Below are positions 27,601 to 42,600 of a stretch of 64,000 nucleotides of DNA, piece by piece. The translations under genes were made by a program, and so were the position numbers. The stretch's first letter is position 1, and every line of letters starts with the position of its first letter. The DNA is from Dromaius novaehollandiae. Lineage: Eukaryota; Chordata; Aves; Casuariiformes; Dromaiidae. The stretch covers positions 18,759,501 through 18,823,500 of the forward strand of contig NC_088111.1 in NCBI RefSeq assembly GCF_036370855.1. The letters run 5' to 3'. A model generated the notes under the pieces. The model did not search any database. It had not been told where the DNA came from and was given only the letters and a program-made list of their open reading frames with translations.

Positions 27601-30600
27601 GATGCCCCTATTGCTTTAGCAACCAGTGAGCAATGCACCAGTGTTCTCCGCAGCTCCTCTGTCAGCTCGTCTCCTGTTCCAGTGAGCTCATCCGCAGTGT
27701 GGAGCAGGGCAGGGTGCACGTGCCCTTGAGAGGGCTTTTCTCCTCCAGAGGAGGTTCTTGCAAGAGAATTGCAGACCCTGGCCATATTTGGGAGAAAAAA
27801 AAAAAGAGAGCAGAGTACTCCTCTCTGAAAGTCAACTGCTTTTTTATTGTTTTTGTTAGGGAATGATGCTGTAATCAAAGAAAGAGGAATTTTAAATAGA
27901 AGAGTACCCCCAGTTGTACCTAGTCTCTCATCTTGTCCATGGCGCTCAGCTCATGAGTCATGGGTACCATCACCGTGTCGCAACAGAAGTGCTTCCCTGT
28001 GTTTCGCGCGTCGCCCCTGTTCCCCGCCCACCCTGCCGAGCGCAGCGGGGCTGTGGCTCCGTGACTCCGGCTGTGCCTCTGTAGACTTCAGCCCAGCCCC
28101 GCTGGTGACAGCCACCGCCACCTGGTCTTGCCTGGTCCCTTCTGTTCCTGTCTTCCCCCAGCTTCTCCACAAGCGCCTGACTGGAGGCCTGAGTCAAGAG
28201 CAATCATTTTTATTGCTCTTTGCTGCTGGATTACATTTAACTTGGCTCAGAGTCACATTCTGGTTTGCCATGTGATCCTTATGGTGGCACCACGGGGAGG
28301 GGGCGAGGAAGGGACGCTTCTCCCAGCTGCAGAGCTGGCTCAGCCCGAACGGGTTCAGGCTGTTTGTAGGACCGCGCTGTCAGTCTATCGCTCGGCACCT
28401 GGGACTGGTGGTGGGAGGTATCTGGCTGGGTAAAGTGTGATCTGTCACTGTGTCACCACAACCTGTGAGAGGGCAGGAGGGAAGAGTGGAAAGAGAGCAG
28501 CAGAGAAGTGAGAAGAGGGGTCGTATCTGCATGCCTACAGGAGCTGATTAGGCAGTTTCCAAGCATTGACTTATCTCACCTTCGTAACAGCCATGAAGGT
28601 TTTGTTTTTTTCTTTTTTTTTCCTTATTTCCCCATGATTTTGCCAGTTTAGCCTCTTCCTCCTGTTGACCTGCAAAGTCACTGGTGTTCAGCAGAAGGCT
28701 TTGCTTCCTGACAGCGGTCAAAAACCTGTTAGCTGCCGGTGTTGCGAAGGCTGTGTTCCTGGCTGCTGTAGGTCCTCCCTGCAGTGTGTCACTCTTCCAT
28801 CACAGCCGCGTGTTAGGTTTGCATGTGACAGGATTGGGCCACTGGGTTAGGGCTATTGCGTGGTTACAATTCATGGTCGTGGGAGAGCGGGAGTTCTTGC
28901 TCTCCATTTCAGCACGGAGACGTACCTCCTAAACCTTACGTGCAGCAAGGACGGTCTTCTAGACTCGGAGTATTCAGCTAGGTGAGCTCTTGACTAATAT
29001 TTTTGCTTTTTGAGAAGTAATTATGACTGCAGCAGTGTGCTTGGTGCCTATTACAACAAAGCCCACCCCTGTCTTAGGCTACGCAAAGTAGCTTGTTCCA
29101 TGTCACTGGAATCTGAGGCTTCTTCAAAGCATCCAGTTTTGTTTGCGTGAGACAAACTAATGAGTCAGACTTTGCCATTCTGGTTGTTCCAGTGGTGTTT
29201 TTCCAGCAACTGTAAAGTTTTCCACCGCAGCAGTATCCTGTTACATCTACATCGTCCTTCGGTTACCTTCAGCAGTGTCACCCATTCTTATTCTCTTTTA
29301 TTTAATGGTCTCCTGTGTTTCATGCTGATTTGCTCTGAGGAGTAAAGTTAAAGGCAAAGACCTAGTTAAAGGACACGGTTTCTCTTTGCTCTAGCTTTTG
29401 TTTTCATGTTCTCTCCTTGGTTATTTGTATATGATTATTTCTTCATAAGGGCGTCTGCGTATTCTCCCAGTTGATTTCTGCTTGTACCAGATCTATATAC
29501 GGTAAATTAAAAGACTTTTTTCCTTTTCTTTTCTTTTTTTTTTTTTTTTCTCCTTCTGCCAAGGAGAGTCGTGCTTCGCTTCCTACTGTATTCACAGTTA
29601 TGGAGCTCTGTATAAAAGTTGGTCTTGCAACACCTGCCTAAGGTAGGTCAGGGATGTTTTATAGGCTGGCGAGATGTGTGGGAATGAGGTTCAAGAGCCA
29701 CGGCAGCCTGGGTGAGAGCCTAAAGCGATGCTGGTAATGGAGTTGGAAAGAAAGTCTACAGATGGAGCTGCAGCAGGATTTTAGTGCATAGGAAGGTTTT
29801 ATATGCAAGCCTTCTGGAGGTATTAAAAATCCTATCCATCTTGTGCTAGATGTGGAAACAAGACAACATGGCAACTAAATTTGAAGAAAGAGGAAACCTC
29901 ATTCGTTCCTCTTGGGCTTTCTCTTTCCTTTTAGTCCTTGTTGTGGTAACTGCACAAATGTTTTCTACTTAAAGTTTTGTCTCCAGTTTGAGCAAACTCT
30001 CAAAGTTGCTTGCGACAGTGGTTGAGAGGAGTAATGCCTAACTTCGGTCTGCTGTTGAGAGCTCTAAATATAATGTGTCACTCTAGCAGCCGGTTTCCGA
30101 AATCTCGCAGTGAAGTATCTTCTCTTAACTGCTACGGGCTGTATCGTGAGTTTGTCAAGGCAGGTTGCTGCAGTTCTTGTTTATTGGCTTTGCTGTCGAG
30201 ACCTTGCGTTCACGGCAGCTTTTGTATCTGTGGCAGCAGTGGCGGAGCCCCGGGTTCCTGTGCTCTCCGTGACTTGCGCTGACTGTGGAGGAGGTGTTTG
30301 GCAGGAGTGGTGGTTGTCCCATGGTTTGCCTGTGTCTGGCTGTCAGTGTTTTCTTAGGCCGTTTTAGAGGGAAAGGCCAAGTGAAAAACTTGAATTCATG
30401 TTGTGCCTTGGGATTCCTCTCCAGGGCGGGATCCAGCGTGCAGCCTAGTGCCCGTACCCGGAGATGGTTTTGGAGCCTGTACCACCAAGTGTCTTGCATG
30501 TATTAACGTCAACGTCCTCCCACACTTCTGAGGTCGGGCTCTGCTTTTTGTTAAACGTCACCATCTGAGCAAGGTGGGATCTAGTGAATGCTTGTGAAGG

Positions 30601-33600
30601 AGGCACCTCTGGGGAAAAACTCCTGCATGCTGAAGGAGGTGATTTGATAGGATGGTGTAAGGAGCCTTCGGTCTGAAGACTGAGTCGAAGTACTGATTTG
30701 CAGTTAGATAGATGGTGCTGTGTTGCAGTGTGTAGTTGTCGGAAATCCTAACCATTTGTAATGGTTAAAAACTGCTTTTGGGATTGCTAATGGAGCAAAG
30801 ATAATGTAGCAGTGTCTTGGACACACTAGTTGTGCACCTCTGTGTCATTCCAGTCCCATGAGCGAGACTGTCTCCCTTTTCATCCCAAGGTGATAGCGAG
30901 ACTAGTTTGTGATGTTCTTTTAAATAACTGTGCTCCCAAAAGCGTTGTGTTTCAACGGGCAGTGAGTATCTCTGCGTGCTTGGCCTGCGAGTCCCCCGGG
31001 GGTGGGATGCAGAACTGTTCTACGAAAAAGCCCCACTCTTATTTTGTAGCGCAGAGTGAAGCGTGAGTGCTGTGACATGATGATTACAGCTTCCTTGGAG
31101 CACAGGGGGGTTTTGTGCGTGCTGACATGAACGTGAATGGCACATAAATACAGATTTAGTGAGGTGAATCTAACCCCGGGATGGCTTATTCGCAGAATAC
31201 CAAATCAGAGTGAAGAGGAAGCCGTCTGACTCTGATCGCAGATAAGCAGCTGCTGCAATTCCGAGACATCCTGCACAGGCGTTTTCTTCACAGCTAATCA
31301 GATAAAATACTCCAAAACACAATCCTGCTTGACCCACGTAAAATGTGAAATGAATTCCTGAATCTCAGTGTTCCTTAGACTCTTCTGAACCTTGGTATAA
31401 TGTAAACTACTGTGGTATTTCTCATTTGGGGGGGTCCATATCAAACTAACTCTGTTAGGAGATTAGTTTTTTATCTTGTTGCTCCTGGGGAGGGGGAGGA
31501 GAAGGCTCCTGGTCATCTCGAGCTCCTCAATTTTGTTATGCTTATTCTGTGGGCCCGATGCTAGGTAGATTCTGGACCTATGCTGAAGCTGATTGTTGTA
31601 TCTGGAAAGGAGGACGTGTTTCTATAACATAAACATCTGGCTGCTTGTAAGCTGAGCTCAGCAGTGGAGAACACTCGTCATTAAAGCTGTACCATCTGTG
31701 CAGAGTAAGAAAAGCCTTTCTCGAAGCATAAAGGAAAAAAAAACCTGAATGGAAAAGCAGAACCATTTCTGAAAGCCCTTTCATTTCAGAGTAAATCATG
31801 CTTGCTCCCAGCTAGAGGGACTGAAATCCTGCCCAATAATGTTTCCATAACCCTTCAGGTGATTATTTACTGCTTCTGTAGGGACTCTTTTTTTAAAAAA
31901 AAAACCTTTATGCTGTCTATTCATTGCACCTAGAGAAGTGAATGCATGTTTGGCTCACGCATTTCCGTGTGCATGTGAAAAATCCCCTCTCTGAAACTTC
32001 AAGGGAAATGGCTCAGATGGGGCTTTTTACTTCTGTCCTGATTCTTATTTCTCTGAAATTGTAACTCTGTAAAATCCATATGTGAGAGTGGTTTCCCAAA
32101 GTGGCTGGTTCCCAGAGAGAAGCTACATCCATAGTGCTCTCATACAAGTGATCAGATTCGATTTGACCTTGCAGTTAATCCAGTTAATTCTGCGCTCCAG
32201 AATCCCAATGATCTTGCGCACGCTTAGTCTCCTGGAATTTGTACCCTCGCTGCATCACCGTGAAGGTGAATGAAACAAGTCTGTGGTGAAGCTTTCTGAG
32301 CTGCGGTTAAGTTTGATCAGCCCCAGGGTTTATCTCTTACAGCCATCTCTGTTTCTGCATTCGGAACCATCTCCGTTTAATCAATTCAGCATCTGGGCAC
32401 GTTGTCTCCAGCTCCCACCGTAAAGATTTCATATGGTTTCAGCCCTGGAATATGGGAGTGAAAGAGGGGAGGGAGAGCAAACGTTGCCCAAAAGGAACCC
32501 CCTGTGGCTGCGCAGGGCTCGGGATTGTTGAGTGGAAAGAAGTTGCGTCCTTCTCTGGTTGACCAGGTAGATGGTGTTTGTGGGACTAGACTTCACACTT
32601 AAAGCTGGAGAAAGGGGGGAAAAAATTCATTTGAATTGAGCAATATTGGGAAGAACCAACTCCAGCTTTTCCCTGTCTCTAGAATACAAGTTAAAATGGA
32701 ATTCTCTCTGCTGTAATGACTTATTCTAGTATTTTTTTTTCTGCTTCTGCTGTTGGCAATGGCCGTGGGTAGTACAGGGAAGGAGTGTACTAGCAAGTAT
32801 TTTCTGCATCTTACATTCTTCTACACTATAAATTAAAAACTGCACAAACCAGCTGTTCGCTAGAATGTACTCATGTAGATTTCTTTGGTTTCTTGTGTTT
32901 TTTTTTTCCAGGAAACTACTTTGCAAGTCACTTCTTTATGGGAGGCGAGAAGTTTGACACACCTCACCCCGAGGGCTACCTTTTTGGGGAGAACATGGAT
33001 CTAAACTTCCTTGGGAATAGACCTGTTCAGGCAAGTTCCTCTATTCTGACAGTTTTACACTTTTTTTTTCCTGTCTCTATTGCGAAACCTTGCTGTGAAG
33101 CTTCTACTGGACAGAGGCACAGAGCTAAGGGACCCTTACTGCTTGGGGAAAGCTGTCCCAGTGTGAGATGCAGGAACCTTCCCTCAGCCCGTATCATAGC
33201 TTGCAGGCCACGCTAGCTATTCAGATGTAAGCAGAGTTTTCTGAGAAGTGGTGTTCTCCCTTTCTAGGCTTATTTTCACTTTGGGCAGAAGGAAAAGGAA
33301 GTGGGGGAAGAAGGGCAGGGACTCGGGAGCACAGATTTGTGGGGCTAATTCTGATGGACTTCCTGCATGAGTCTTGCCTGGCTAAGCAAGCTTCAAACGT
33401 GCTGCAGAGATGAGGAGGCTGGGAAGCAGACCTGCTGCCAGAGACTGAACTCCATAGGGCTCCTGGACACATTGGCTGGATTCCTGCTAACGTTCAGTCC
33501 GTGGTGTTCTCCATATAAATGATTGATCCGTATGGGTTTAGGGCAGCGTTAAGATAGACCTTGATACTTGTTGTGGACATACCCATTCTGTCTTGGCCGT

Positions 33601-36600
33601 TGTTTGTTTTGTCGCCTGGGTGGGCTTCTCGTGAAGTCTCTTCTTTAGTTTTCCCGGCTGGAACGTGGAGGTACTTTTGGGCTCACAGATGTCTTATGAA
33701 GCTGTGAAAAGCTGCCTGCTCCAGAGATTGGCTTGTTCTTTTGGTACAAACGGGGGATAGCACTGATATGAGGGACAGAGTTTTGGCTTGGGGGTTTTAT
33801 GCAAGTGTTCTCTTGGATTGCTCCTGCACCTAGAACTGCTTAGAAAGACCAAAAGGTAACAGAGGAGGAGCTGTTCGGAGATGCTTTCAGAGTGCTGGAG
33901 AGGAAAGGGGAGAGAGGTGCTTGCTTTGCCAGCTATTTTCCTAGCAGCTTCTGCAGCTTCAAATACATGAAAAAGAAAAATTGATGTAATGGTTCCCATC
34001 TTCAAAAAAAGCCGTGAATGTTGATTAATTCATGCCAGTAGCGTTCAGAGGCAGTTCAATATTATTCCAGTTTTACAGGTAGAGGAAAGCAAAGCAGAAT
34101 GACTTGATGTTTGAGTTTGCGCTGTTGTCAAGCAGGCTTCTTGAGCATATTCTCCTCTCTGAGTTATTCTCAGGCTGTGCCATTGCTCTTTGCAGCACCA
34201 CGCTTAGATAACAGAACTCTGCAGGGGAGGATAACTGAGAATCCAGAGAGCTCCAGTTCAGCAGAAAGGGCACATAAACAACAAAATTAGGAAGGAGGGA
34301 CTTTATTTGGAAATTGTTCTGGGCATAATGATCCTGGGCAGGTATGGGGATGCTTGCAGAACACCCTTTGCCATGGCTGCATACAGGCCCCATGCAGGAC
34401 AGTGGCTTAAAGCTGGCCTCTTCTTCGCCGTGGTGCAGTGAGACTGCCAGCTGCACAGCGTTCCAGCGAAAGCGGAAGATGCAGTAGTTACCTAACTATC
34501 CTGTGTGCCTGTGGCTGTAGGACTCGCCTGGCAATCTCAAAGTTAAATTGCCTGCATGTCTCGGCCTGGGTTTTCTTGCAGACATCCTGGCACTGAGTTG
34601 CATCGTTTCTGCAGAGGGGAGTGGGTGAGAATGCTATTAACACAGTGGGAGGTTTGCCAAATAGGTTTGAGAGAGGGAGGCTGTTGTGGTACATAGCCTT
34701 CCTATGTAAAGTTAATGCCCTTTGGCAGCTCTGATTAATCTTCAAGAAAAGACGCTTGAACACAAGGCAGCAAAACTGCTTTCTGGAAGTGGGCCAAGGC
34801 CTCACTCTGGAGTAAGTGAGGTCTTGATCACTCTGTGTACAGCAATGCTAACAACCCTGGTGTTGAGCAGTCAAACTGCAAAGCAAGTAGTTGATGCTAC
34901 CCCGTGAATTCTCCACTGCCTTTGGACATACCTGTCCTGTGGCTGTGGCATGGGGTCTTCTGTAGCTTCCTAATGTTGGTTAGGAAACAGCAAGTTTTCC
35001 TTCAGCCTCTGCATCTTGCCCCAACATTATGTTTCTGTAACCTGTGGGGACAACGGTGAAGGGTTGTGTCCTAGGACCATCCCGAAGTCCAGCTGCAGTA
35101 GCATTTGGCTACCTGTTCAGTAGGTTTTCCTTTTATAAGGAGACGTGTGTTGGTCGTCCCTGGTACTTCTGCTCCATGTTAGTCATGCTTGTGTAGAACT
35201 GCTACAGAGCTCCTGGTGGATTCGTGTTTGAAGGAGCCCACCTCTAATTAGGCTACGAGGTGGCTCTGCTGCTGGTTACGTTCAGAGTAACCTGCCTGAA
35301 AGCCTGTCCTGTAGCTCTGCGTCTTTGCGTTGTGCTGTCGCTGTGACTTGGAGCATGGCTGTGATTGCGGTCAGAGCACCTACCAAACTTGGCAGTTGTG
35401 TGAATGGATGTGTCAGCTTGGGATTTTCCTGAGCAGATGGGAGATCCAGCGGGCAGCTCTGCAGTTGTGAAGGTTACAGCTGCCAAAGTAAGCAGTTTCC
35501 TTTGTGTTTCCCTGTGGAGAGTCTGTGGCCAGTGCAGAGGGTTACGGACAGTCTTAAGTGTTGTTCCTCCTTTCCTTAAAGGACAATCTGTGGGGGAAGA
35601 TCTCTAGCTGTAGAATAGAATGAGCTCCCTATCCCTGCCTCTGTTTTTTTTCTTTGTTTTTTTTTCTTTTCCAGAACATTTGTCCCATTGTTTCGGAATA
35701 GAAGAGGTTTCCTCTGGGAACCCAGAGCTTCCACATGCTGATTAGCAGTCAGGTCACTGTTGCATGCTGTAACACACATGAAAGGGCTGCATTTCTTCTG
35801 TTCAAGCTGGAGGTGGTTTCTTTAGTGGAAGTAAAAACTTGTGAGAGCAGGCCTTTCTAGGCTGAAAATTGAGAGTGTAGTGAAAGAGCGTGTGCCCTTC
35901 TTAAAGTATGTACTCCCAATATGAACTGTTGCTGGGCCAGAGCAGGATTTGCACTCTGAAACCCACTCGATTTATCATGAACAAAATTCTCTATTACTGT
36001 TGCTTGTGGTTGTTCTTGAAATGAGCATATTTAAAGGTAGGTGGATGTTTCTTGGTTTGGGTAGATTGTACCTAAGGTAACATCTGCTAACAGTTTTAGT
36101 ATAATAATAATAATTATTTGTCTTTTTGTTCCAGTTTCCCTATGTAACTCCAGCTCCACATGAGCCTGTGAAGACACTGAGAAGTTTGGTGAATATCCGC
36201 AAAGACTCTCTCCGTCTTGTGAGGTACCATTGTTGCCTGAACACTTTCTCTCTCTCCCCCCCCCCACCCAACCCAGTGATCTGTCATCCCGAGCCAAATT
36301 GTGAATTTGGTAAGGTGTTAGAGAAATCCCTGAGTCCCAGATCCTTGTTGCTAGATATGTTCAGAAGGTTCAGGGTTCCCATGTGATTTTGTGCTTTCAG
36401 GTAGTTCAAGTGCTCCTTTTCCCTAGATCTGGGCAATCCGTATTTCCAAACAGGACCAGTGATGTATTCGTCTCTACAGAACAGACTAGAGCAGTAAACA
36501 AAACTGTGGTCTTGGGTCTTGCGTAGAATCATTAGCATGAGTGAAAGGTATTAGGTCAATAAACCCTACAGACAAATTCCTTTCTGCATTCTTGTGCAAG

Positions 36601-39600
36601 GAAAAGACAGAAAGTAGCTGATTTTGGTGCAGATCCCAGGCCAGGAAGACTGGTCTTGAGTGAAACTGCATCAGGTTTCTCCTGCTGCCAAGATGCAGCG
36701 TGAGCCTCGCTGTTCTGCATGCGTTTAGATGGCCTGTGTCCCATGCATGGAGGGAGGAGGTCTGGATAATCTTGGAGATCTATTACCTTTCACTGCTTTA
36801 CACTGAGATCTAAAACAGCACCAGCAAAAATGTGAGTTATGGGTTAAATGCAGTCGCTAACAGTTGAGCCTGTGGCTGCCCTCTTCCAAACAGACGCCTG
36901 AAGCACAGGGGCCCAGCATAGCATACAGTGCTTTGTTTTGGTCGGAGCAGCTGGGCAGATGTCCAGGCTGAGTGTTTCTCCAAGATCCTTGAGTCTCTCT
37001 CTGAGTCCGTGTGCAGGGTTGGAGTGCTGGCAGGGGGCCAGCTCCAGCTCTTGGCCAGGGTGGTTCTGGGAGCGTGGCATAATGTGAGTAATTTGAGTCA
37101 TAAACACTCAAAACTTGATTTGTTTTTGTCTGAAAATTTATTATTTCTTTTAATGAGCAATACCTGTGATTTTAAAACTGACTGAATGAGAAAAGAGGGA
37201 AGAGTTTCTTCAGAAGTAACCTTTGGTAAACTGTTCTGAATGCTGCCTGGCTTTTTAGCCAAAGGATGTATTTCTTCTCTAGAAAAAAAATCTTACTTTA
37301 TTCCCAGACTTGTGGTAGAAAGGGTATTTCTGTCTCCTTTCAAAAATCCACATAAACAGTGCTCTCATAAGCCCGATGAGAAGTGGCTTTTTCGCTGGGA
37401 AAGGGCTTGTTGTGAATACGGGAGTGAGCAGGTTTTAGTATGTACAGTTCTGTTCTGCTTTCTGGGATTCATATCCTGTACTCCCCAGCAGAGCTGTAAA
37501 GCTGGACTTTTGGGAGCGTAGTGTCGTGCACCTTGATGACGTCTAGGTTTGCGTTCCAGTAAATCCCAGTACTGTCAGCTCTTTCTCTGCCTCATGACCT
37601 GGCTTCTCATGTTGCTCCTGCTGCGTTAGTGCTGATGGCACTGCTGCCGACACTGTTCTGTTTCATCTTATCCTGATGCAGACCCAAATGGAAATTTAAT
37701 TGACAGTCCCCAAGGGCACATTGGGTCTTGTGCTTTTCTGGACTAGAGGCTTTTCCCTTCTCCCTTTTTGCATGTAAAAGATGATTTGTATCCTCTCCAG
37801 CTTGGCTTAATGGCAGCTGAAGGTTGAGGCTTGCAGGCCATGTTCTTCAGCACAGCAGGGCTGACCTTGGTACGGCTCATCCTGCGGTGGAGGCAGTGAT
37901 GCTGGTGGAGGTGGCGGTGCTGGGACCGCCTGCTCCACGGCGCTGAACAGCGTTAAACTGCATACGGATCTTTGCAGAACGTCCAACTAGGAAAGCCCAG
38001 ATTTAATCAGGATTCCCCCCAAGACGAATGTTGATTGAGATGTCAGCCAGTTCTTTATTCATTGTCTGCCCAAGCACTGTTGTGATGCATTTATCCAAAT
38101 ATCTCTTGATACTAAGTTGAGCGATTCTTAAAATTTATCCTACATATCTGCTAAGTTGTTGGTCAGACTTTTTAGTCTCTTCAAAGGACGAGATCAGGTT
38201 CAGCTAGATGTATTTCTGTAAAATTGTCATGGCTGCTGTTAATTATAATTTTTATCTTTTAATTCTTTAACAGACAAACATAAAGTTCCAGTATTTCCAT
38301 TGTTTTACCCAGATTTGATGTCAGACCAAGCGGCCTCAGCTCCCTTGGTCATCCTGCTTTGCCATTCTCATTGTAACTTTGGATCAGCTATTTGTTCTCA
38401 GAGGTGGTCGGTCTCTTGTGCTCTGTGTGTGTGATAGTGCTGGCTGTGCGATGAACTTGTGTGCCTGACCAGAAGGCACACGTAGCGCAGTCACCGAGTG
38501 CTGAATTTGTGCATGCGTCTGTGGCCACTCCTCAGCACTGCCAGGCTTCACTAAATGTACACTGTAAACTTCAAGTGCAGCTGGACACAGAAGAGCTCTG
38601 GTCAGCTCCTGAAGCACCTCCTCCACATCCGTTGCAGCAACGGAAGGAATGCAAAGAGCGTGGCTTTGTCTTGCTCCTCCCCAGAAGTTAAATCCCACCA
38701 TTCCTGCACCATAAGGTGGAACACGAGATGTCTCCGTGCCTCTCAGAGTATGCATCAAAGTGGTCCTCGCTTGTCCCTTGGTCCTGCAGCCAGCGGGCAT
38801 AGCCACCTGTGCAATCTTTTCTCACCGGAGCTCGTTGTAGGACAGACGTGTTAATTTGCCCCCAGCGGCAGGCCGGTTACGATAGGGAGGTGCGTACGCA
38901 GCTTGCCGTGCTTGGCAGCTCTCGGACACCTGTACTTTGCCCCTTGCTCCAGTGTCGCTGCTCCAGGCACACAGGGCTCTGGCTCTCCTTCTCCGTAGCA
39001 GATGCAGCTTCCAGAAAACTTCTCTCCAGGCATGGAAGTTTATTGTGACCATCCAGTGGTTACCAGATGTATTCTAGCCTAGGTACTCTGACTTACATAT
39101 AGGCCAGGCATCTCTATTTTAATACCTACCTATATGCAACAAATACAGATCTATGAACCTATGTCCTTCGCTGCCTGCCTCGCGTCAACGGAGGGCAGGT
39201 GGCAAGAGATAATTTGCAGAAGCTGATGTTGCTGCTTCCTCTGGGCCCAAACAACACTTGAATGGATTGTTGCCTTCTGTCTCCTTGGGTCAGTCCTTCA
39301 CAAAATGTTGACGCTACACCCATGTTCTTCAGGAAAACCTGGCAGGCTGGCTAGAGTGTTTCATGTTTACAGCCTCAAAGTGCCATGTTTCTTATTCTTT
39401 CCAGTGCCGCTACCCTAGGTGTGAAAATACCATCCCGTTCTGTTCTGGCTGTTGTATACAGGTTGCTGCAGCTGTTTAGACAGTCAGCTCCTGGATTTTG
39501 TTCTTTTATCCTAACGTGTTGGGTGTATTTGAGCTCGATTGACTGTTCTGACCTAGGTGAGCCTCTGGCAAAAGTCTGGTTCAGAGGTCTCGGAAAGCCC

Positions 39601-42600
39601 TCCGGACAGGAATGCAAGTGTATGCCATAGTGATACCGATTCACTGAGGTTACATTAGTACAAGTATGTATGCTAAGTATTTGATTATACTGTTCTTAAA
39701 CTTTATTTTTGCACCTGCTATATTGAATCACTGAAGCTGAACATTTTGTTCCCCTTCAGTGCATTGTTAAGCAGAGTTCATGCTGTAACCCTCTCAGCCA
39801 GGCAGCACTTACTGCATCTTGGTGGACTTGGTAAATATGGGTTCCCGTGACAATTTTTAGTTTGAATTATAGAGGTATGTCTAGCTCATTTCTGAGTATT
39901 TTCAATAGTGCAGCATGTTCCTTGAGGCTGTTTAATGAAGGGAGAGGCCTACTGATACTGTGAAGTGGGAGATGGTGCCAGGCTTTCTTTTGAACAGTTT
40001 AGCTGTCTGGCTTTGACCCAGACCTCCTGGCAGTCAAGGTAATGCTGGAAGACATGTTAGACTGGGCCTGGGCAGCAAATCCGGTGTCGTTGCACACCGC
40101 TGAAAGGCAACCTGCTGCATTCACCAGTCCCGTGCAGCACGTGAACTGCGGTACCCATAGTTACAGGATTAGATTTAGAATTAGATTTGAATTTACATGA
40201 GAGAATCTGCTTCTGCTCTGCTGTTGTGTTGTGTCCTTTCTATCTGTCACCGAGTGCTTCAAGGCAGGGGAGCTCTTCTCATGGTACGCTGTGTTGGTTG
40301 CTTGTTCCAGGCTCTGTCCGTCCCCTTGGTCACTCTTGGTACTCTGTAATTCACTGCTTATCCAGTGGCTCACTGCCCTGGAACCTGTCTCATTCCACCT
40401 CTCTCACTGGATTTGTTGTCTGCCTTTTTTCAGGAAATAGGGAGAAAATGTAATACTGCACAGTGGTGATCTGAAGATCATCTTCCATATAACACTAGAG
40501 GTACCTTTTGCTGAGCTTTAGGAGTTCTTTGGATTACAGGCACCTTTTGCCTGTCAGACATCTGAAACTCCTCGCTATTTCATTTATACAGCTAAAAAAA
40601 ATCAGGCTTTGGATTTTTTGGGCCCATGCAGGATTGTTTTTAGCCTACATACTGAGCGTAATGCGAACGCTTAAAGGGAGGGAGAATGTTTCCCCTCCTA
40701 AAGGATCAACATTTGAGAGTTCAGCTTCTTGGCTCTTTCCATGCCCTGGCACTGCAAGAGTGGGTGAGACCTCAACAGCGTTGCTGCAATTTCATAATTT
40801 CAGATAAATTTTGGAAGAACCTTCTTTAGAGGGAAGAATGGAAATCTCCTGGGCATTGTGAAAGCCCATGATGTCTTGCTTGCCTAGACACTTAGATTGA
40901 AGGGAGTACTCTTGCCCCGACTTTCAGAGTGAACTTGCTGACTAATAAATATTTCATAAATATGTGTTCTAATTCTCTGGCATTGTCTTTCAGGTATAAA
41001 GATGATGTTGACAGCCCTACTGAGGAGAATGGGAAGCAGAAAGTCCTGTACAGCCTGGAGTTCACATTTGATGCAGATGCCCGCGTTGCCATCACAATCT
41101 ACTGCCAAGCTACGGAGGAGTTTGTCGGTGGCATGGCAGTGTAAGTCCCGGGCTTGCGGGCACTTGGAGGGGCACAGGCGTTCTCAGGTGATGGGCCTCT
41201 CTGAAACATCCCTCGTTAATCACCCCTGAAAGCCGTGCTGCAACAGATGGTGAAGAGGGAAATCTTTTTCTGTTTTGTTTTATGTATTCTGATAGCTTTG
41301 ACTATTACTTTCACTTCCCTCCCCCATATAGCCACCTTCCTCTCTTGTTCCCTTTTTGGTTTGTTTTTTGTGTGTAGGGAAACCATTCTGTGTGCAACAA
41401 GAGAGAGGAACTCAAAGCTGTATGCTTTGTCAGTGAGATGTTCTGTGAAGTTAAAAGCAACCCCCTCCCCAATATCACCTTTGTTTTTTCCAGATCACCC
41501 AGTTCACTGGATTTCTGGGTGTTCCCTGTGATGGGAGCATGGCCCAGCAAAGTGAAGTTCCACTTTGAGATTTACATAGCAGCTCTGCGTGGAATTGAGT
41601 CCAACCCAAAGCCCCGTCTGGGGTACATGACCATCTCAAAACAGGCTATTGTGAGATGGCTGCCAGGGGGATTTACTGCCCAGAAACCCTGTCTGCTTGT
41701 TTCCTGGCAGGTACACATTAACCTTTGGTTAGCTGTGGAAAGAATGGTCAAAGTGTGATCCATGGGATCAGTCTTCCTCATCTGTGCTAATAGTGCATCC
41801 AGACAGATTTCGAAACCTATCATACAGTTCTGTCTAGATCAGCACATTTAAACTATTCCAGTCAGCATTATATCCCTTAAGACCACAAAAGGTTTCCTCT
41901 CTGTAGGAAGAGTTAGGGTGCCTGAAACTTGCTGTTCCCTATGGGATTTAGGTACACATGTGAGCTGCTGGTACGTAATTGCAGGCTTCCAGTGACCATG
42001 GAGACAAAGAATTCTTTCTCTTCTATAGGTAAATGAACCTTCAGGCTGCAGAAGCTCTTGGAATCCCTTACTACACGTTTTTGGCTGATCAGCAGCTCTG
42101 TGCAAGTAGTGCTGGGTGCTTCTGCAGTGGTGCTCTTGATTTGAGGGGAAACTTATGCTTTAAGTGATCTGCAGAGGTTTCGTGAGGGAGAAATACATAT
42201 AGCAAATCATAAAATGACTTGTGAGTTCTAGGCAAAGTAGAAACATCCCACTAATGATCAATGAATAGTTTATTTTTAGAAATGAGACAAGCTCAATGCT
42301 CCCATCCAGATGCGCATTTCTCCAAACTGGAGGATATCCTGATCCAGGGTTTTGGTTTAGGCTCATTTCTTCTTCTGTTGAAATATGTGGCTGTCTTTAC
42401 TTTATCTCCTTTTAAACAGTTGAAAAATACCTCTTGACAAACAGCTGTATGGAGGAGGATGCTGTAGAAATCCTGATAAAGTTTCCATGTTCTGTCTCTT
42501 GGGTCCTTAGGTTTCCTGTGAATTTAGTGCTAGTGAAGGTGTTGGAATGGCAGCCTTGGAGATTGAAGTCCTCTTTTCCTAATACAGGTACAACGTGGAC

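Noticed and set aside
41390-41758. Open frame just after MGRN1 exon 4 as an alternative exon
   Set aside because: No acceptor matches its frame and phase, and the translation has no similarity to MGRN1 or any family I know.
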